From Pseudomonas putida (GTDB taxonomy: Bacteria; Pseudomonadota; Gammaproteobacteria; Pseudomonadales; Pseudomonadaceae): DNA of 64,000 bases. Location: contig CP124529.1 in assembly GCA_029953615.1 (NCBI GenBank), forward strand, positions 3,658,501-3,722,500, in the 5' to 3' direction. This document shows, piece by piece, positions 43,798 to 53,961 of the stretch (positions within the stretch are counted from its first letter, which is position 1; each line of letters begins with the position of its first letter). The translations under genes were made by a program, and so were the position numbers. The notes under the pieces were generated by a model. That model was not told the DNA's origin and did not search any database. It saw nothing but the letters and a program-made list of their open reading frames with translations.

Positions 43798-45285
43798 ATG
43801 ACAGTGGATCTGGCCAGCATTCTGCTGGGCTTGGTGGCAGGTGCATTGCCTTGCCTGGGTTGGGTCATGCAGGTGCAGCGCCGCCAGGGCGTGCGGCAGG
43901 GCGAGCAGGCCTTGCTCGAAGAACGCCTCAATGCTGCCCTGCTGGCCCAGGCCGGCCTGCAGGCGCAACTGGACGCCAGCCGCGACGAGGTCAGCGACCT
44001 CAGCGAAGCCAATACCCTCAAGCAGACCCAGCTGGCCGCCCAGGGCCGTGAGCTGGAACTGCTGCAGATCGACCGCGACAATGCCCGTGATGCCGCCCAT
44101 GCCTGGAGCATCGAGCGGGCCAGCCGCGAAGCCGAGTTGCGTCGGCTGGAGGCCCAGTCCGCGCGGCTGGAGGCCGAACTGCGCGAGCAGCAGGAAAACC
44201 ACCAGCAGCGCCTGGAAGACCTGCAGGAAGCCCGCGACACCCTGCGCGCCCAGTTCGCCGACATGGCCACCAAGATCTTCGACGAGCGCGAGCAGCGCTT
44301 CGCCCAGACCAGTCAGCAGCATCTCGGCCAGTTGCTCGACCCGCTCAAGGAGCGTATCCAGGCCTTCGAAAAACGCGTGGAGGAAAGCTACCAGCAGGAA
44401 GCCCGCGAACGCTTCTCGCTGGGCAAGGAACTGGAGCGCCTGCAGCAGCTCAACCTGCGCCTGTCCGACGAAGCCACCAACCTGACCCAGGCGCTGAAAG
44501 GCCAGAAAACCCAGGGCAACTGGGGTGAGCTGATCCTCGAGCGGGTATTGGAGCATGCCGGCCTGGAAAAGGGTCGCGAATACCAGACCCAGGTCAGCCT
44601 GAAAAGCGCCGACGGCGAGCGCTTCCAGCCTGATGTGCTGATCATGCTGCCCGGTGACAAGCAGGTGGTGGTGGATGCCAAGGTCAGCCTCACCGCCTAC
44701 CAGCAGTTTGTCGCCGGTAATGACGAGGCCGCGCTCAAGCAGCACGTGCAGTCGCTGCGCAGCCATGTCAAAGGCCTCTCCAGCAAGGACTACAACCGCC
44801 TCGAAGGCCTGCACAGCCTGGATTTCGTGCTGCTGTTCGTGCCGATCGAGGCAGCCTTCTCGGCAGCCTTGCAGGCCGAGCCGAACCTGTTCCAGGAGGC
44901 TTTCGACCGGCAGATCGTGATCGTCAGCCCGACTACATTGCTGGCCACCCTGCGGGTCATCGACAGCCTGTGGAAGCAGGAACGCCAGGGCCAGAACGCC
45001 CGTGAGATCGCCGAGCGTGCCGGCTGGCTGTACGACAAGTTCGTGCTGTTCATCCAGGACCTCGACGAGCTGGGCAATCGCCTGCAGCAGGTGGACAAGG
45101 CCTATGCCGCCGCGCGCAACAAGCTGTGCGAAGGGCGCGGCAACCTGGTCAGCCGCAGCGAACAGCTGAAGCTGCTGGGCGCCCGCGCCAGCAAGAGCCT
45201 GTCGGCCGACCTGCTGGAGCGGGCGCTGTCCGACGAGGCGTTGGCGGATGAAGCGCTTACTGAACCAGGCTCAGATGGCGATTGA
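43798..45285 (+). CDS. rmuC: DNA recombination protein RmuC
   Basis: Protein of 495 aa: one N-terminal membrane helix (LASILLGLVAGALPCLGWVM), a long coiled coil (about residues 30-210) and the RmuC nuclease-like domain with GNWGELILERVLEHAGLEKGREY, PDVLIMLPGDKQVVVDAKVSLTAY and DFVLLFVPIEAAFSAAL. Thought to limit inversions between short repeats. The 3' end overlaps the convergent crbS gene by 29 nt. Confidence 0.94.
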   Translation: MTVDLASILLGLVAGALPCLGWVMQVQRRQGVRQGEQALLEERLNAALLAQAGLQAQLDASRDEVSDLSEANTLKQTQLAAQGRELELLQIDRDNARDAAHAWSIERASREAELRRLEAQSARLEAELREQQENHQQRLEDLQEARDTLRAQFADMATKIFDEREQRFAQTSQQHLGQLLDPLKERIQAFEKRVEESYQQEARERFSLGKELERLQQLNLRLSDEATNLTQALKGQKTQGNWGELILERVLEHAGLEKGREYQTQVSLKSADGERFQPDVLIMLPGDKQVVVDAKVSLTAYQQFVAGNDEAALKQHVQSLRSHVKGLSSKDYNRLEGLHSLDFVLLFVPIEAAFSAALQAEPNLFQEAFDRQIVIVSPTTLLATLRVIDSLWKQERQGQNAREIAERAGWLYDKFVLFIQDLDELGNRLQQVDKAYAAARNKLCEGRGNLVSRSEQLKLLGARASKSLSADLLERALSDEALADEALTEPGSDGD

Positions 45286-48200
45286 GCATGGCGCGCAGGG
45301 CCGCCGGCTTGACCGGCTTGGCCAGGTAGTCCAGGCCAGTGGCATGCACCATGGCGATGGTTTCCTTGCTGCCGTCGGCGCTGATCACCACGCCTGGTAC
45401 CGGCTCACCCAGGCGCGCGCGTAGCCAGCCCATCAGCCCGGTACCGGTCTCGCCGTCGTCCAGGTGGTAGTCCACCAGTGCCAGATGCGGGCGCATGCCC
45501 TCGGCCAGCAGGGCCTCGCATTCGACGCGGTTGCGCGCGGTCCACACCTGGCAGCCCCAGCGGCTGAGCAGGCTGTTCATGCCGATCAGGATGCTGTCTT
45601 CGTTGTCCACGCACAGAACCTGCAACCCGGCCAGTGGCTGGCCGCCCTGTTCCACCGGGGCGCTGGGCGCCGGGGCGGCCTGGCGGGCAATCGGTACGCT
45701 GACGCGGAACACCGTGCCCTTGCCAGGCCACGAGCGCACTTCCAGCTTGTGCCCTAGCACCCTGCACAGGCCGTCGGCGATCGCCAGGCCCAGGCCCAGG
45801 CCCTTCTCGGCACGGGTCTGGTGGCTGTCCAGGCGCTTGAACTCCTGGAATATCTCCTGCAGCTTGTCGTCGGCGATGCCTGGGCCGCGGTCCCACACTT
45901 CAAGCCACAACTGTTCGCCCTGGCGCCGTGCGCCCAGCAGGATCGGGCTCTTGCCATAGCGCAGGGCGTTGGTCAGGAAGTTCTGCAGCACCCGGCGCAG
46001 CAGCTTCATGTCGCTGTCCACCCGCAGGCGGCTGCCGCGCAGGCGGAACTCCAGGCCTTTTTCGGCGGCCAGCACCTTGAATTCGGCGCCCAGGGTGTCG
46101 AACAGTTCGTTGAGGGCGAAGGGCTTGGCATCCGGGGTGATCTTGCCGTTTTCCAGGCGCGAGATGTCCAGCAGGTCGCTGATCAACTCTTCGGCCGAGC
46201 GCAGCGAGCTGTCCATGTGCTGCACCAACTGCCGGGCTTCTTCATTCATGCCCTCGGCCTGCTGCGACAACGCGGCGGAGAACAGCCGGGCGGCGTTCAG
46301 CGGCTGCATCAGGTCGTGGCTGACTGCGGCCAGGAAGCGGGTCTTGGACTGGCTCACCGCTTCGGCACGGCTTTTTGCTTCGGACAACGCCTGGTTCAGT
46401 TGCGACAGCTCTTGAGTGCGCTCCGCCACCCGTTGCTCCAGGCCTTCGTTGGCATCGCGCAGGGCCTGTTCGGCCTCGCGGAACGGCGTGATGTCGGTGA
46501 AGCTCATGACGAAACCGCCGCCGGGCATCGGGTTGCCGATCAGTTCGATTACCCGGCCATTGGGGAACAGGCGTTCGGAGGAGTGCGCACGGCCCTGGCG
46601 CATCCAGTGCAGGCGCCGCGCTACATGCACCTGCGCCTCGCCCGGGCCGCACAGGCCGCGCTCGGCGTTGTAGCGGATGATGTCGGCGATCGGTCGACCC
46701 ACGCTGATCAGCCCGTCGGGGTAGTTGAACAGTTCCAGGTAACGGCGGTTCCAGGCCACCAGGTGCAGGTTCTGGTCGACCACGCTGATGCCCTGGTTGA
46801 TATTCTCGATGGCCCCTTGCAGCAGGGCGCGGTTGAACTGCAGTACCTCGCTGGCTTCGTCGGCGATACGCACCACGTCTTCCAGCTGCATGTCGCGGCC
46901 TTCGATGGCGGCCTTGACCACGGCGCGGGTCGACGAGGTGCCGAGCACCCCGGCCAGCAGGCGTTCGGTATGTTCGATCCAGTCGCCGTCGGCGTTCTGG
47001 TTGGGGTTGAAGCCCTTGCCCTGGCGGTAGGCGAAGCGGATGAAGCTTTGCCTGGCGCGTTCTTCACCGACGAAACGCGAGGCCAGGGTCAGCAGGTCGT
47101 CGATCTGCACCGCCAGCAGCGGCTTGCTGCTGGGCCTGGCGCTGGTCTGCTGGCCGATGAAGCGGCCGGCCTGCCAATGCTCGGAAACCCGCGTGCGCGA
47201 CAGCACCGAAACCCAGGCGAACAGGGTGAAGTTGCCCGCCAGTGATAGCACCACCCCCTGGGTCAGCGGGCTGATCGGCAGGTTCAGCGGGTTGCCGTGC
47301 AGCCACGCAAGCCCTGGGAACAACTGCAGCGGCCAGCCCACGCTGTGCGCGGCAATCGGCAGCACCAGGGTGTAGAACCACAGGAAAATACCTGCGGCCA
47401 GGCCGGCGAACACACCACGGCGGTTGGCCTGCTTCCAGTACAGCGCCCCGAGCATGGCCGGTGTCAGCTGGGTCACGGCGGCGAAGGCGATCTGGCCGAT
47501 GGTCGCCAGGCTGGCGGTGGAGCCCAGCAGGCGGTAGCTGACATAGGCCAGCAGCAGGATCACCACGATGGTCACCCGGCGTACCGAGAGCATCCAGTGG
47601 CGAAACGCTTCGAACGGCCGCTCGGCGTTGGTCCGGCGCAGCAGCCAGGGCAGCAGCATGTCGTTGGAGACCATGGTCGACAGCGCCACGGCCTCGACGA
47701 TGACCATGCCGGTGGCCGCCGAGGCGCCACCGATGAATGCCAGCAAGGCCAGGCTCGGGTGGGCCTCGGCCAGCGGCAGGCTGATGACGAACGAGTCGGA
47801 AATCACTGTGCCCGGCAGCAGCATCTGCCCGGCCAGGGCGATCGGCACCACGAACAGCGCGGCCAGCGCCAGGTACATCGGGAAAACCCAGCGTGCCAGG
47901 CGCATGTCCTGGGGCTCGATGTTCTCCACCACGGTGACGTGGAACTGCCGCGGCAGGCAGATGATTGCCATCATCGCCACGGCGGTCTGTACCACCATCG
48001 ACGGCCAGTTGATGGTTTCCTGCCAATAGTCCTGCAGGTGGATCGACTGGCGGGCCTGGCTGAACAGGTCGTCGAAGCCGTCATACAGATTGAAGACAAC
48101 GAATATGCCCACGGCCAGGAAGGCCAGCAGCTTGATCAGCGATTCGAAGGCAATCGCCAGGACCATGCCGCGGTGGTGTTCGGTCACGTCCAGGCTGCGG

Positions 48201-48733
48201 GTACCGAAGACGATGGCAAACAGTGCCAGCACCAGTGAAACAACCAGCGCGGTGTCCTGTACGCGGGTGCCAGTGGCGTCGGCATTGGCGCCGATCAGCA
48301 AGTTGACGCCGAGCACGATGCCCTTGAGCTGCAAGGCGATATACGGCAGCACGCCGACCAGGCAGATCAGCGCCACGACCACCGCCAGGGACTGCGACTT
48401 GCCGTAGCGCGCGGCGATGAAGTCGGCAATCGAGGTGATGTTCTGTTGTTTGCTGATCAGCACCATCTTCTGCAGCACCCAGGGCGCGAAGATCAGCAGC
48501 AGCACCGGGCCCAGGTAGATCGGCAGGAAGGCCCAGAGCTGTTCGGCGGCCTGGCCGACCGCGCCGAAGAAGGTCCAGCTGGTGCAGTACACGGCCAGCG
48601 ACAGGCTGTACACCCAGGCACGCAGCTTCGGCGGCAACGGCGTGCTGCGGCGGTCGCCATAGAAGGCGATGGCGAACATGATGGCCATATAGGCCAGGGC
48701 GACCACGGCGATCAGCCCGCTGGACAACGACAT
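45257..48733 (-). CDS. crbS: Hybrid sensor kinase with sodium-solute symporter domain, CrbS (MxtR)-like
   Basis: Protein of 1158 aa. An N-terminal SLC5/SSS transporter-like domain of about 13 helices (to about residue 500), then a PAS domain with NINQGISVVDQNLHLVAWNRRY, a coiled coil, HisKA FLAAVSHDLMQPLNAARLFS (His806), HATPase with GLGLGLAIADGLCRVLG, and a receiver with phosphoacceptor Asp1088 in ALVDYHLDD and Lys in YLAKPVKP. The final receiver separates it from CbrA. CrbS/CrbR controls acetate use through acs. Start MSLSSGLIAVVALAYM at 48733 gives the first helix. The partner regulator is not in the window. Confidence 0.88.
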   Translation of the reverse strand: MSLSSGLIAVVALAYMAIMFAIAFYGDRRSTPLPPKLRAWVYSLSLAVYCTSWTFFGAVGQAAEQLWAFLPIYLGPVLLLIFAPWVLQKMVLISKQQNITSIADFIAARYGKSQSLAVVVALICLVGVLPYIALQLKGIVLGVNLLIGANADATGTRVQDTALVVSLVLALFAIVFGTRSLDVTEHHRGMVLAIAFESLIKLLAFLAVGIFVVFNLYDGFDDLFSQARQSIHLQDYWQETINWPSMVVQTAVAMMAIICLPRQFHVTVVENIEPQDMRLARWVFPMYLALAALFVVPIALAGQMLLPGTVISDSFVISLPLAEAHPSLALLAFIGGASAATGMVIVEAVALSTMVSNDMLLPWLLRRTNAERPFEAFRHWMLSVRRVTIVVILLLAYVSYRLLGSTASLATIGQIAFAAVTQLTPAMLGALYWKQANRRGVFAGLAAGIFLWFYTLVLPIAAHSVGWPLQLFPGLAWLHGNPLNLPISPLTQGVVLSLAGNFTLFAWVSVLSRTRVSEHWQAGRFIGQQTSARPSSKPLLAVQIDDLLTLASRFVGEERARQSFIRFAYRQGKGFNPNQNADGDWIEHTERLLAGVLGTSSTRAVVKAAIEGRDMQLEDVVRIADEASEVLQFNRALLQGAIENINQGISVVDQNLHLVAWNRRYLELFNYPDGLISVGRPIADIIRYNAERGLCGPGEAQVHVARRLHWMRQGRAHSSERLFPNGRVIELIGNPMPGGGFVMSFTDITPFREAEQALRDANEGLEQRVAERTQELSQLNQALSEAKSRAEAVSQSKTRFLAAVSHDLMQPLNAARLFSAALSQQAEGMNEEARQLVQHMDSSLRSAEELISDLLDISRLENGKITPDAKPFALNELFDTLGAEFKVLAAEKGLEFRLRGSRLRVDSDMKLLRRVLQNFLTNALRYGKSPILLGARRQGEQLWLEVWDRGPGIADDKLQEIFQEFKRLDSHQTRAEKGLGLGLAIADGLCRVLGHKLEVRSWPGKGTVFRVSVPIARQAAPAPSAPVEQGGQPLAGLQVLCVDNEDSILIGMNSLLSRWGCQVWTARNRVECEALLAEGMRPHLALVDYHLDDGETGTGLMGWLRARLGEPVPGVVISADGSKETIAMVHATGLDYLAKPVKPAALRAMLNRHLSLVQ

Positions 48734-48851
48734 GAAAACTCCGAAGCAAAAAGATAACGCGGTCCCGATCAATCAGTCTGGCACGCAGGTGCCGCTTCGT
48801 CAGCGCAGACGATGGTCGCAGTGGCAGGTGGTCGCAGGGGGCATCCTGTAC

Positions 48852-48953
48852 TGGCCTCTTCGCGGGCGCGCCCGCTCCCACAGGTACGGCGCTGCCCTCA
48901 AGGCATGTGATATCCCTGTGGGAGCGGGCATGCCCGCGAAGAGGCCGGTACAG
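48852..48953. repeat. REP pair (GCGGGC-type)
   Basis: GGCCTCTTCGCGGGCGCGCC and its inverted partner, between two minus-strand genes. Confidence 0.9.
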
Positions 48954-48959
48954 CCAACA

Positions 48960-50138
48960 TCAATTAGTGCGGGTACCCAGCCAATAAAACACCCCTGCCA
49001 GTATCACCGACAACACCAGCAGGTAGAAGATCGCCCCCGGCCACAGGTGCACCAGGGCAAACCCCACCATCACCGGCCCCAGCGCCGCGCCGAGGTTGGA
49101 CAGGTTCTGTGCACCGTAATACACCCCACGCAAGTGCTCCGGCGCGATCAGGTCAATGAACATGTACTCGGCCGGGATCACGATGATCTCGCCCAGGGTG
49201 AACACCAGCATCGCCAGGCACCAGGCCAGCGCCGAGCCGGCCAGGGCAAAGCCCAGCAGCCCGGCGATGAACAGGCCCATGCCGGCCAGCAGCCAGGGCA
49301 TCAGGCGCTGGCGGCTGATACGGCGGCCGATCAGGTATTGCAAGGCAATCACCGTCACTGCGTTGGTGGTCACCAGGTAACCGATCAGGCGCGCCGCCTC
49401 GGCCGGGCTGCTGGTCACCACCAGGTACTGCGAAAGGTAGGCGGTGAACTGGCCGAACACCACCGCGCTCAGCACCCCGCCCAAGGTGAAGCATACCAGC
49501 CGCCGGTCACGGGCCAGCCTTAATGCCACCTGGCCAAAGCCGACCCCGGGCTTGTCCGGCACACTGGCCTGCAGGCTGCGGTCACCCAGGCGCCAGTAGG
49601 CCAGGCACATACCCAGGCCGAGCAGGGCGGAGGCGATGAACGGCATATGCTCATCCAGCTCCAGCATGGCCACGCCAAGCAGCGGGCCGGCGGCGTAGCC
49701 GACGTTGCTGAGGGTGTACTTGATGGCGAACACTTCGGCCCGTTCCTCCACCGGGAGCAACGCGCAGAAGCCCGCCTTGGCGGCGATGTCGACCACTGCC
49801 AGTGCCAGATTGATCAGCACCAGGCAGAGAAAGAACAGCAGCGCCGAGTGGCTGGCGACTGCGCCGACGAAGGCCAGGGCAAACAGCAGGGTGCTGGCGC
49901 TGACCAGTGTGTGGTTGCGCAAGGTATCCACCAGGTGGCCGCCATACAGGCTCAGCAGCGAGGCGATGATCAGCGCGCCACCGATCAGCAGACCGATCTG
50001 GCTGATCGGCAGCTGAAAGTTGTCGGCCAGGTACACCACCAGGTAGGGCAGGGTAAGGGCACGGGCGACGGTGAGGGTAAAGGTGGTGGTAAGCAGCAGG
50101 CGTACGGTGTGCGGGTAGCGTTTTATGGCGGCGAGCAT
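48960..50138 (-). CDS. MFS transporter
   Basis: Twelve-helix permease of 392 aa in the multidrug DHA1-like group. LPYLVVYLADNFQLPISQIGLLIGGALI at helices 1-2, SLYGGHLVDTLRNHTLVSAS as motif A, then FAIKYTLSNVGYAAGPLLG as motif C-like. Start MLAAIKRYPHTVRLL at 50138, because upstream in-frame residues come from a REP. Substrate unknown. Confidence 0.87.
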   Translation of the reverse strand: MLAAIKRYPHTVRLLLTTTFTLTVARALTLPYLVVYLADNFQLPISQIGLLIGGALIIASLLSLYGGHLVDTLRNHTLVSASTLLFALAFVGAVASHSALLFFLCLVLINLALAVVDIAAKAGFCALLPVEERAEVFAIKYTLSNVGYAAGPLLGVAMLELDEHMPFIASALLGLGMCLAYWRLGDRSLQASVPDKPGVGFGQVALRLARDRRLVCFTLGGVLSAVVFGQFTAYLSQYLVVTSSPAEAARLIGYLVTTNAVTVIALQYLIGRRISRQRLMPWLLAGMGLFIAGLLGFALAGSALAWCLAMLVFTLGEIIVIPAEYMFIDLIAPEHLRGVYYGAQNLSNLGAALGPVMVGFALVHLWPGAIFYLLVLSVILAGVFYWLGTRTN

Positions 50139-50194
50139 TGCCACATCCTTGTTGTTCTGTTTTGCCGGGGGCCAGCATATGCCAACAGAGGCCT

Positions 50195-50291
50195 GCTGCG
50201 CAGGCCTTTCGCGGGCACGCCCGCTCCCACATGCCCTCAAGGCATGTGATATCCCAGTGGGAGTGGGCGTGCCCGCGAAAGGGCCGGTACA
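50195..50291. repeat. REP pair (GCGGGC-type)
   Basis: CCTTTCGCGGGCACGCCCGC and inverted GTGGGCGTGCCCGCGAAAGG, between divergent transporter genes. Confidence 0.9.
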
Positions 50292-50399
50292 GCCCTGCGA
50301 AGTCCTTGAGCGCTTGCCAGCCAGCGCATTTCCCATGCAGATTTGTGGCTTGTTGCGCCCGGCGCGCCTCCAATCGAAAAGCCCTCAGGACCAAGGACG

Positions 50400-52277
50400 A
50401 TGAGTCACTCCTCGCAATTCACCTTGCTCGGCAAGCGGCGTTTCCTGCCGTTTTTCATCACCCAGTCGCTGGGTGCCTTCAACGACAACCTGTTCAAGCA
50501 GTCGCTGATTCTGGCGATCCTGTTCAAACTCAGCCTGGGCGACGGTGATCGTTCGATCTGGGTCAACCTGTGCGCCTTGCTGTTCATCCTGCCGTTCTTC
50601 CTGTTTTCGGCGTTGGGCGGGCAGTTTGGCGAAAAGTTCGCCAAAGATGCGCTGATCCGGGCGATAAAGCTGGCCGAGATCGCGATCATGGCGGTAGGCG
50701 CGCTCGGCTTCATCACCAATCACCTGGCGCTGATGCTGGTGGCGCTGTTCGGCATGGGAACCCACTCGGCGCTGTTCGGCCCGGTGAAGTACTCGATCCT
50801 GCCGCAGGCCCTGCGCGAAGAAGAACTGGTCGGCGGCAACGGGCTGGTTGAAACCGGTACCTTCCTGGCGATCCTCGCCGGCACTATCGGCGCAGGAGTG
50901 ATGATGTCCAGCGAAAGTTATGCCGCCGTGGTGGCCGGTGGCGTGGTCGGCACTGCCGTGCTCGGCTACCTGGCCAGCCGCTGGATCCCGCGGGCCGCTG
51001 CTGCGTCACCGCAAATGCCGCTGGACTGGAACATCTTCAAGCAGTCGTGGGCGATCCTGCGCATGGGCCTGGGGCAGCCCCCGGCAGTGTCGCGCTCGAT
51101 CGTCGGCAACTCGTGGTTCTGGTTCGTCGGCGCCATCTACCTCACGCAGATCCCGGCCTACGCCAAGGACTGGCTGCACGGTGATGGCACGGTGGTGACC
51201 CTGGTACTGACCTTGTTTTCGGTGGGGATTGCCCTGGGTTCGCTGCTATGCGAGCGGCTGAGCGGGCGCAAGGTGGAAATCGGCCTGGTGCCGTTCGGCT
51301 CGTTCGGCCTGAGCCTGTTCGGCCTGCTGTGGTGGTGGCACTCCGGCGATGTACCCGCTGCGGCGGCGCCGCACGATTGGCTGGCGCTGCTGGGCATGGG
51401 CCAGGCCTGGTGGATCCTGCTGTCAATCGTCGGTCTTGGGGTTTTCGGCGGCTTCTACATCGTACCGCTGTATGCACTGATCCAGGCCCGCACGGCCGAA
51501 GACCAGCGCGCACGGGTGATTGCTGCCAACAACATCCTCAATGCCCTGTTCATGGTGGTGTCGGCAGTGCTCACCATTATCCTGCTGGGCCTGGCCGATT
51601 TGAGCATCCCGCAGCTGTTCCTGGTGGTGTCGCTGCTCAATATCGCGGTCAACGCCTATATCTTCAGGATCGTGCCCGAGTTCACCATGCGCTTCCTGAT
51701 CTGGCTGCTCAGCCATTCGATGTACCGCGTGCAGCACCGCGACCTTGAGCGCATTCCCGACGAAGGCGCGGCGCTACTGGTGTGCAACCACGTGTCGTTC
51801 GTCGATGCGCTGCTGCTGGGCGGGGCGATCCGGCGGCCGATACGCTTTGTCATGTATTACAAGATCTATAACCTGCCGGTGCTCAATTTCGTGTTCCGCA
51901 CCGCAGGCGCCATCCCGATTGCCGGGCGCAACGAAGACCTGGCCATCTATGAACGTGCTTTCGCGCGCATTGCCGAATACCTGGCCGATGGCGAGCTGGT
52001 ATGCATCTTCCCGGAGGGCAAGCTGACCGGGGACGGCGAAATCGATGTGTTCAAGGGCGGCGTCAACCGCATCCTCGAAGAAACCCCGGTGCCGGTCATT
52101 CCGCTGGCCTTGCAGGGGCTATGGGGCAGCTTCTTCAGCCGTGACCCGGCCAAGGGCTTTTTCAAGCGCCTGTGGTCGCGGGTGACCATCGTGGCAGGCG
52201 CCGCCATCCCGGTGGAGGCGGCGCAGCCAGAAGCGTTGCGTGAGCAGGTCAGCCGCCTGCGCGGTAACCTGCGCTAG
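50400..52277 (+). CDS. MFS transporter fused to lysophospholipid acyltransferase (LplT-Aas-like)
   Basis: Protein of 625 aa. Residues about 1-420 form a 12-helix LplT-like flippase (RRFLPFFITQSLGAFNDNLFKQSL, GPVKYSILPQ, GFYIVPLYALIQ). Residues about 435-625 form a PlsC-type acyltransferase with NHVSFVDALLL (HX4D) and FPEGKLTGDGEI. It probably flips lysophospholipid inward and re-acylates it. Unlike E. coli Aas there is no AMP-binding domain, so the acyl donor must be made elsewhere. ATG 50400. Confidence 0.9.
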   Translation: MSHSSQFTLLGKRRFLPFFITQSLGAFNDNLFKQSLILAILFKLSLGDGDRSIWVNLCALLFILPFFLFSALGGQFGEKFAKDALIRAIKLAEIAIMAVGALGFITNHLALMLVALFGMGTHSALFGPVKYSILPQALREEELVGGNGLVETGTFLAILAGTIGAGVMMSSESYAAVVAGGVVGTAVLGYLASRWIPRAAAASPQMPLDWNIFKQSWAILRMGLGQPPAVSRSIVGNSWFWFVGAIYLTQIPAYAKDWLHGDGTVVTLVLTLFSVGIALGSLLCERLSGRKVEIGLVPFGSFGLSLFGLLWWWHSGDVPAAAAPHDWLALLGMGQAWWILLSIVGLGVFGGFYIVPLYALIQARTAEDQRARVIAANNILNALFMVVSAVLTIILLGLADLSIPQLFLVVSLLNIAVNAYIFRIVPEFTMRFLIWLLSHSMYRVQHRDLERIPDEGAALLVCNHVSFVDALLLGGAIRRPIRFVMYYKIYNLPVLNFVFRTAGAIPIAGRNEDLAIYERAFARIAEYLADGELVCIFPEGKLTGDGEIDVFKGGVNRILEETPVPVIPLALQGLWGSFFSRDPAKGFFKRLWSRVTIVAGAAIPVEAAQPEALREQVSRLRGNLR

Positions 52278-52287
52278 TGGGAAGGGG

Positions 52288-52605
52288 TTAGCTGGCGCTG
52301 ACTTTCAGGCCGACCAGGCCTGTAATGATCAGCGCCACGCTGACCAGGCGTACCAAGGCCATGGACTCGCCGAACAGGATGATGCCGGCGATCACCGTGC
52401 CGACGGCGCCGACGCCGGTCCAGATGGCATAGGCGGTGCCCAGCGGCAGCTCTTTCATGGCCAGGCCCAGCAGGCCCAGGCTGATGGCCATGGCGGCGAC
52501 GGTGAGGACGGTGGGCAGTGGCTTGCTGAAGCCGTCGGTGTATTTCAGGCCGACGGCCCAGCCGACCTCGAACAGGCCGGCGAAGAACAGGATGATCCAG
52601 GACAT
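52288..52605 (-). CDS. sugE: Guanidinium exporter, SMR family (SugE/Gdx)
   Basis: Four-helix small multidrug-resistance protein of 105 aa, [20 protein letters not shown], with the essential Glu13 in [28 protein letters not shown] is the SugE/Gdx variant of the helix-3 motif. Such proteins exchange guanidinium for protons. A guanidine-II riboswitch lies directly upstream, which strongly supports the role. Confidence 0.94.
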   Translation of the reverse strand: MSWIILFFAGLFEVGWAVGLKYTDGFSKPLPTVLTVAAMAISLGLLGLAMKELPLGTAYAIWTGVGAVGTVIAGIILFGESMALVRLVSVALIITGLVGLKVSAS

Positions 52606-52631
52606 GGTGCGTCTCCATCGTTGTGAAGGAT

Positions 52632-52680
52632 GGGGCCGTCCCCGGAATGGTCACGCGGTGCGTCGTGAGGTCGTCCTCAC
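52632..52680 (-). ncRNA. Guanidine-II (mini-ykkC) riboswitch
   Basis: Read on the minus strand: hairpin GTGAGG-ACGA-CCTCAC (52680-52665), then hairpin GGGG-ACGG-CCCC (52643-52632), 26 nt before the sugE start. Two stems with ACGR tetraloops are the defining features of the class. Predicted to turn on sugE when guanidine binds. Confidence 0.93.
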
Positions 52681-52730
52681 AGTGGAATGCCATGGTGCAC
52701 ATATGCAGCCCTCTGGGCAAGCCTGTGCGG

Positions 52731-52830
52731 GCGGCTTCGCGGGTAAACCCGCTCCCACAGGGATCTCCACAATTTTCAGACCTGTGCGGTACCTGTGGGA
52801 GCGGGTTCACCCGCGAAAGGGCCGGTGCAG
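52731..52830. repeat. REP pair (GGGTAAACCCGC variant)
   Basis: GCGGCTTCGCGGGTAAACCC and inverted GCGGGTTCACCCGCGAAAGG. The loop differs from the other GCGGGC-type units in the window. Confidence 0.88.
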
Positions 52831-52872
52831 GCGAAAAATGATTTTCAGGCCAGCACCGGCATTTCAGACCAC

Positions 52873-53793
52873 TCAAACCCCCTGCGGGATCTCTTCCCCG
52901 CCCAGCGCCTCGAACAGCACCGGCAGGAATTCGGCAAAGGTCATCATCATCAACTGGAAGCTGGCATCGAACTGCTGGGCAGCCTCATCGCCACCGTCCT
53001 GTTCGGCCTGCTCCTGCAGCAGTTCTTCGAACTTCAGGCGCTTGATCACCATCTTGTCATCCAGAATGAACGACAGCTTGTCCTGCCAGGCAAGGGCCAA
53101 CTGGGTGACCACCTTGCCAGTGCTCAGGTGCAGCTGGATTTCCTCGCCGGTCAGGTCCTGGCGCTTGCAGCGCACGATGCCGCCGTCTTCGGCGGTGTCG
53201 CGCAGTTCGCATTCGTCCAGCACATAGAAGCCTTCGGCAGCTTGCTGCGACTTGACCCACTCGGTCATGGTAGCGACCGGTGCGATTTTCACGGTGGCCG
53301 GGCGCACCGGCAGCGAGCCCATCACTTCACGCAGGGTCGACAGCAGGTCTTCGGCACGCTTGGCGCTGGCGGAATTGACCAGGACCATGCCCAGGCGCGG
53401 GGCGATGGCGGCGAAGATCATCGAGCGGCGGATGAACGCGCGCGGCAGGAAGGCCTGGATGATCTCGTCCTTGATCTGGTCGCGTTCCTTTTTATAGACC
53501 TTGCGCATCTGCTCGGTCTCGATCTCTTCGACCTTTTCCTTCACCGCGTCATTGACCACGCTGCTTGGCAGGATGCGTTCTTCCTTGCGCGCGGCAATCA
53601 GCAGGTACTCGCCGCTGACATGCACCAGGGGAGCGTCTTCGCCTTTGCCGAACGGCGCGACGAAACCATAGGTGGTCAGCTCCTGGCTGGCGCAGGGGCG
53701 GGCCGGCTTGCTGGCCAGGGCCGCTTCCAGCGCTTCAGGCTCGAACGGGACATCCTGGGTCAGGCGGTAGGTCAGCAGGTTCTTGAACCACAT
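52873..53793 (-). CDS. rdgC: Recombination-associated protein RdgC
   Basis: Ring-forming double-strand DNA-binding protein of 306 aa that restrains Rec[18 protein letters not shown] at the N-terminus, [39 protein letters not shown] and [11 protein letters not shown] are typical. Start 53793 fits the family length exactly. Its upstream region is shared back to back with the tRNA promoter. Confidence 0.95.
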   Translation of the reverse strand: MWFKNLLTYRLTQDVPFEPEALEAALASKPARPCASQELTTYGFVAPFGKGEDAPLVHVSGEYLLIAARKEERILPSSVVNDAVKEKVEEIETEQMRKVYKKERDQIKDEIIQAFLPRAFIRRSMIFAAIAPRLGMVLVNSASAKRAEDLLSTLREVMGSLPVRPATVKIAPVATMTEWVKSQQAAEGFYVLDECELRDTAEDGGIVRCKRQDLTGEEIQLHLSTGKVVTQLALAWQDKLSFILDDKMVIKRLKFEELLQEQAEQDGGDEAAQQFDASFQLMMMTFAEFLPVLFEALGGEEIPQGV

Positions 53794-53961
53794 GAGGGGC
53801 AATCTCTCCTTAATGCATAAGGCGCGCATTATTCTCCGAGCGGCGGTCTCAGGCCAACCCTGTCGGAGTGCCAGTAGCCGTTGTTGGATGCAAAGATGCA
53901 CGAGGGAACGCTAGGTCTTTGAAAGGCCTGAGTTTTTTTTTGAAAAAAGTTGAAAAAGTGC

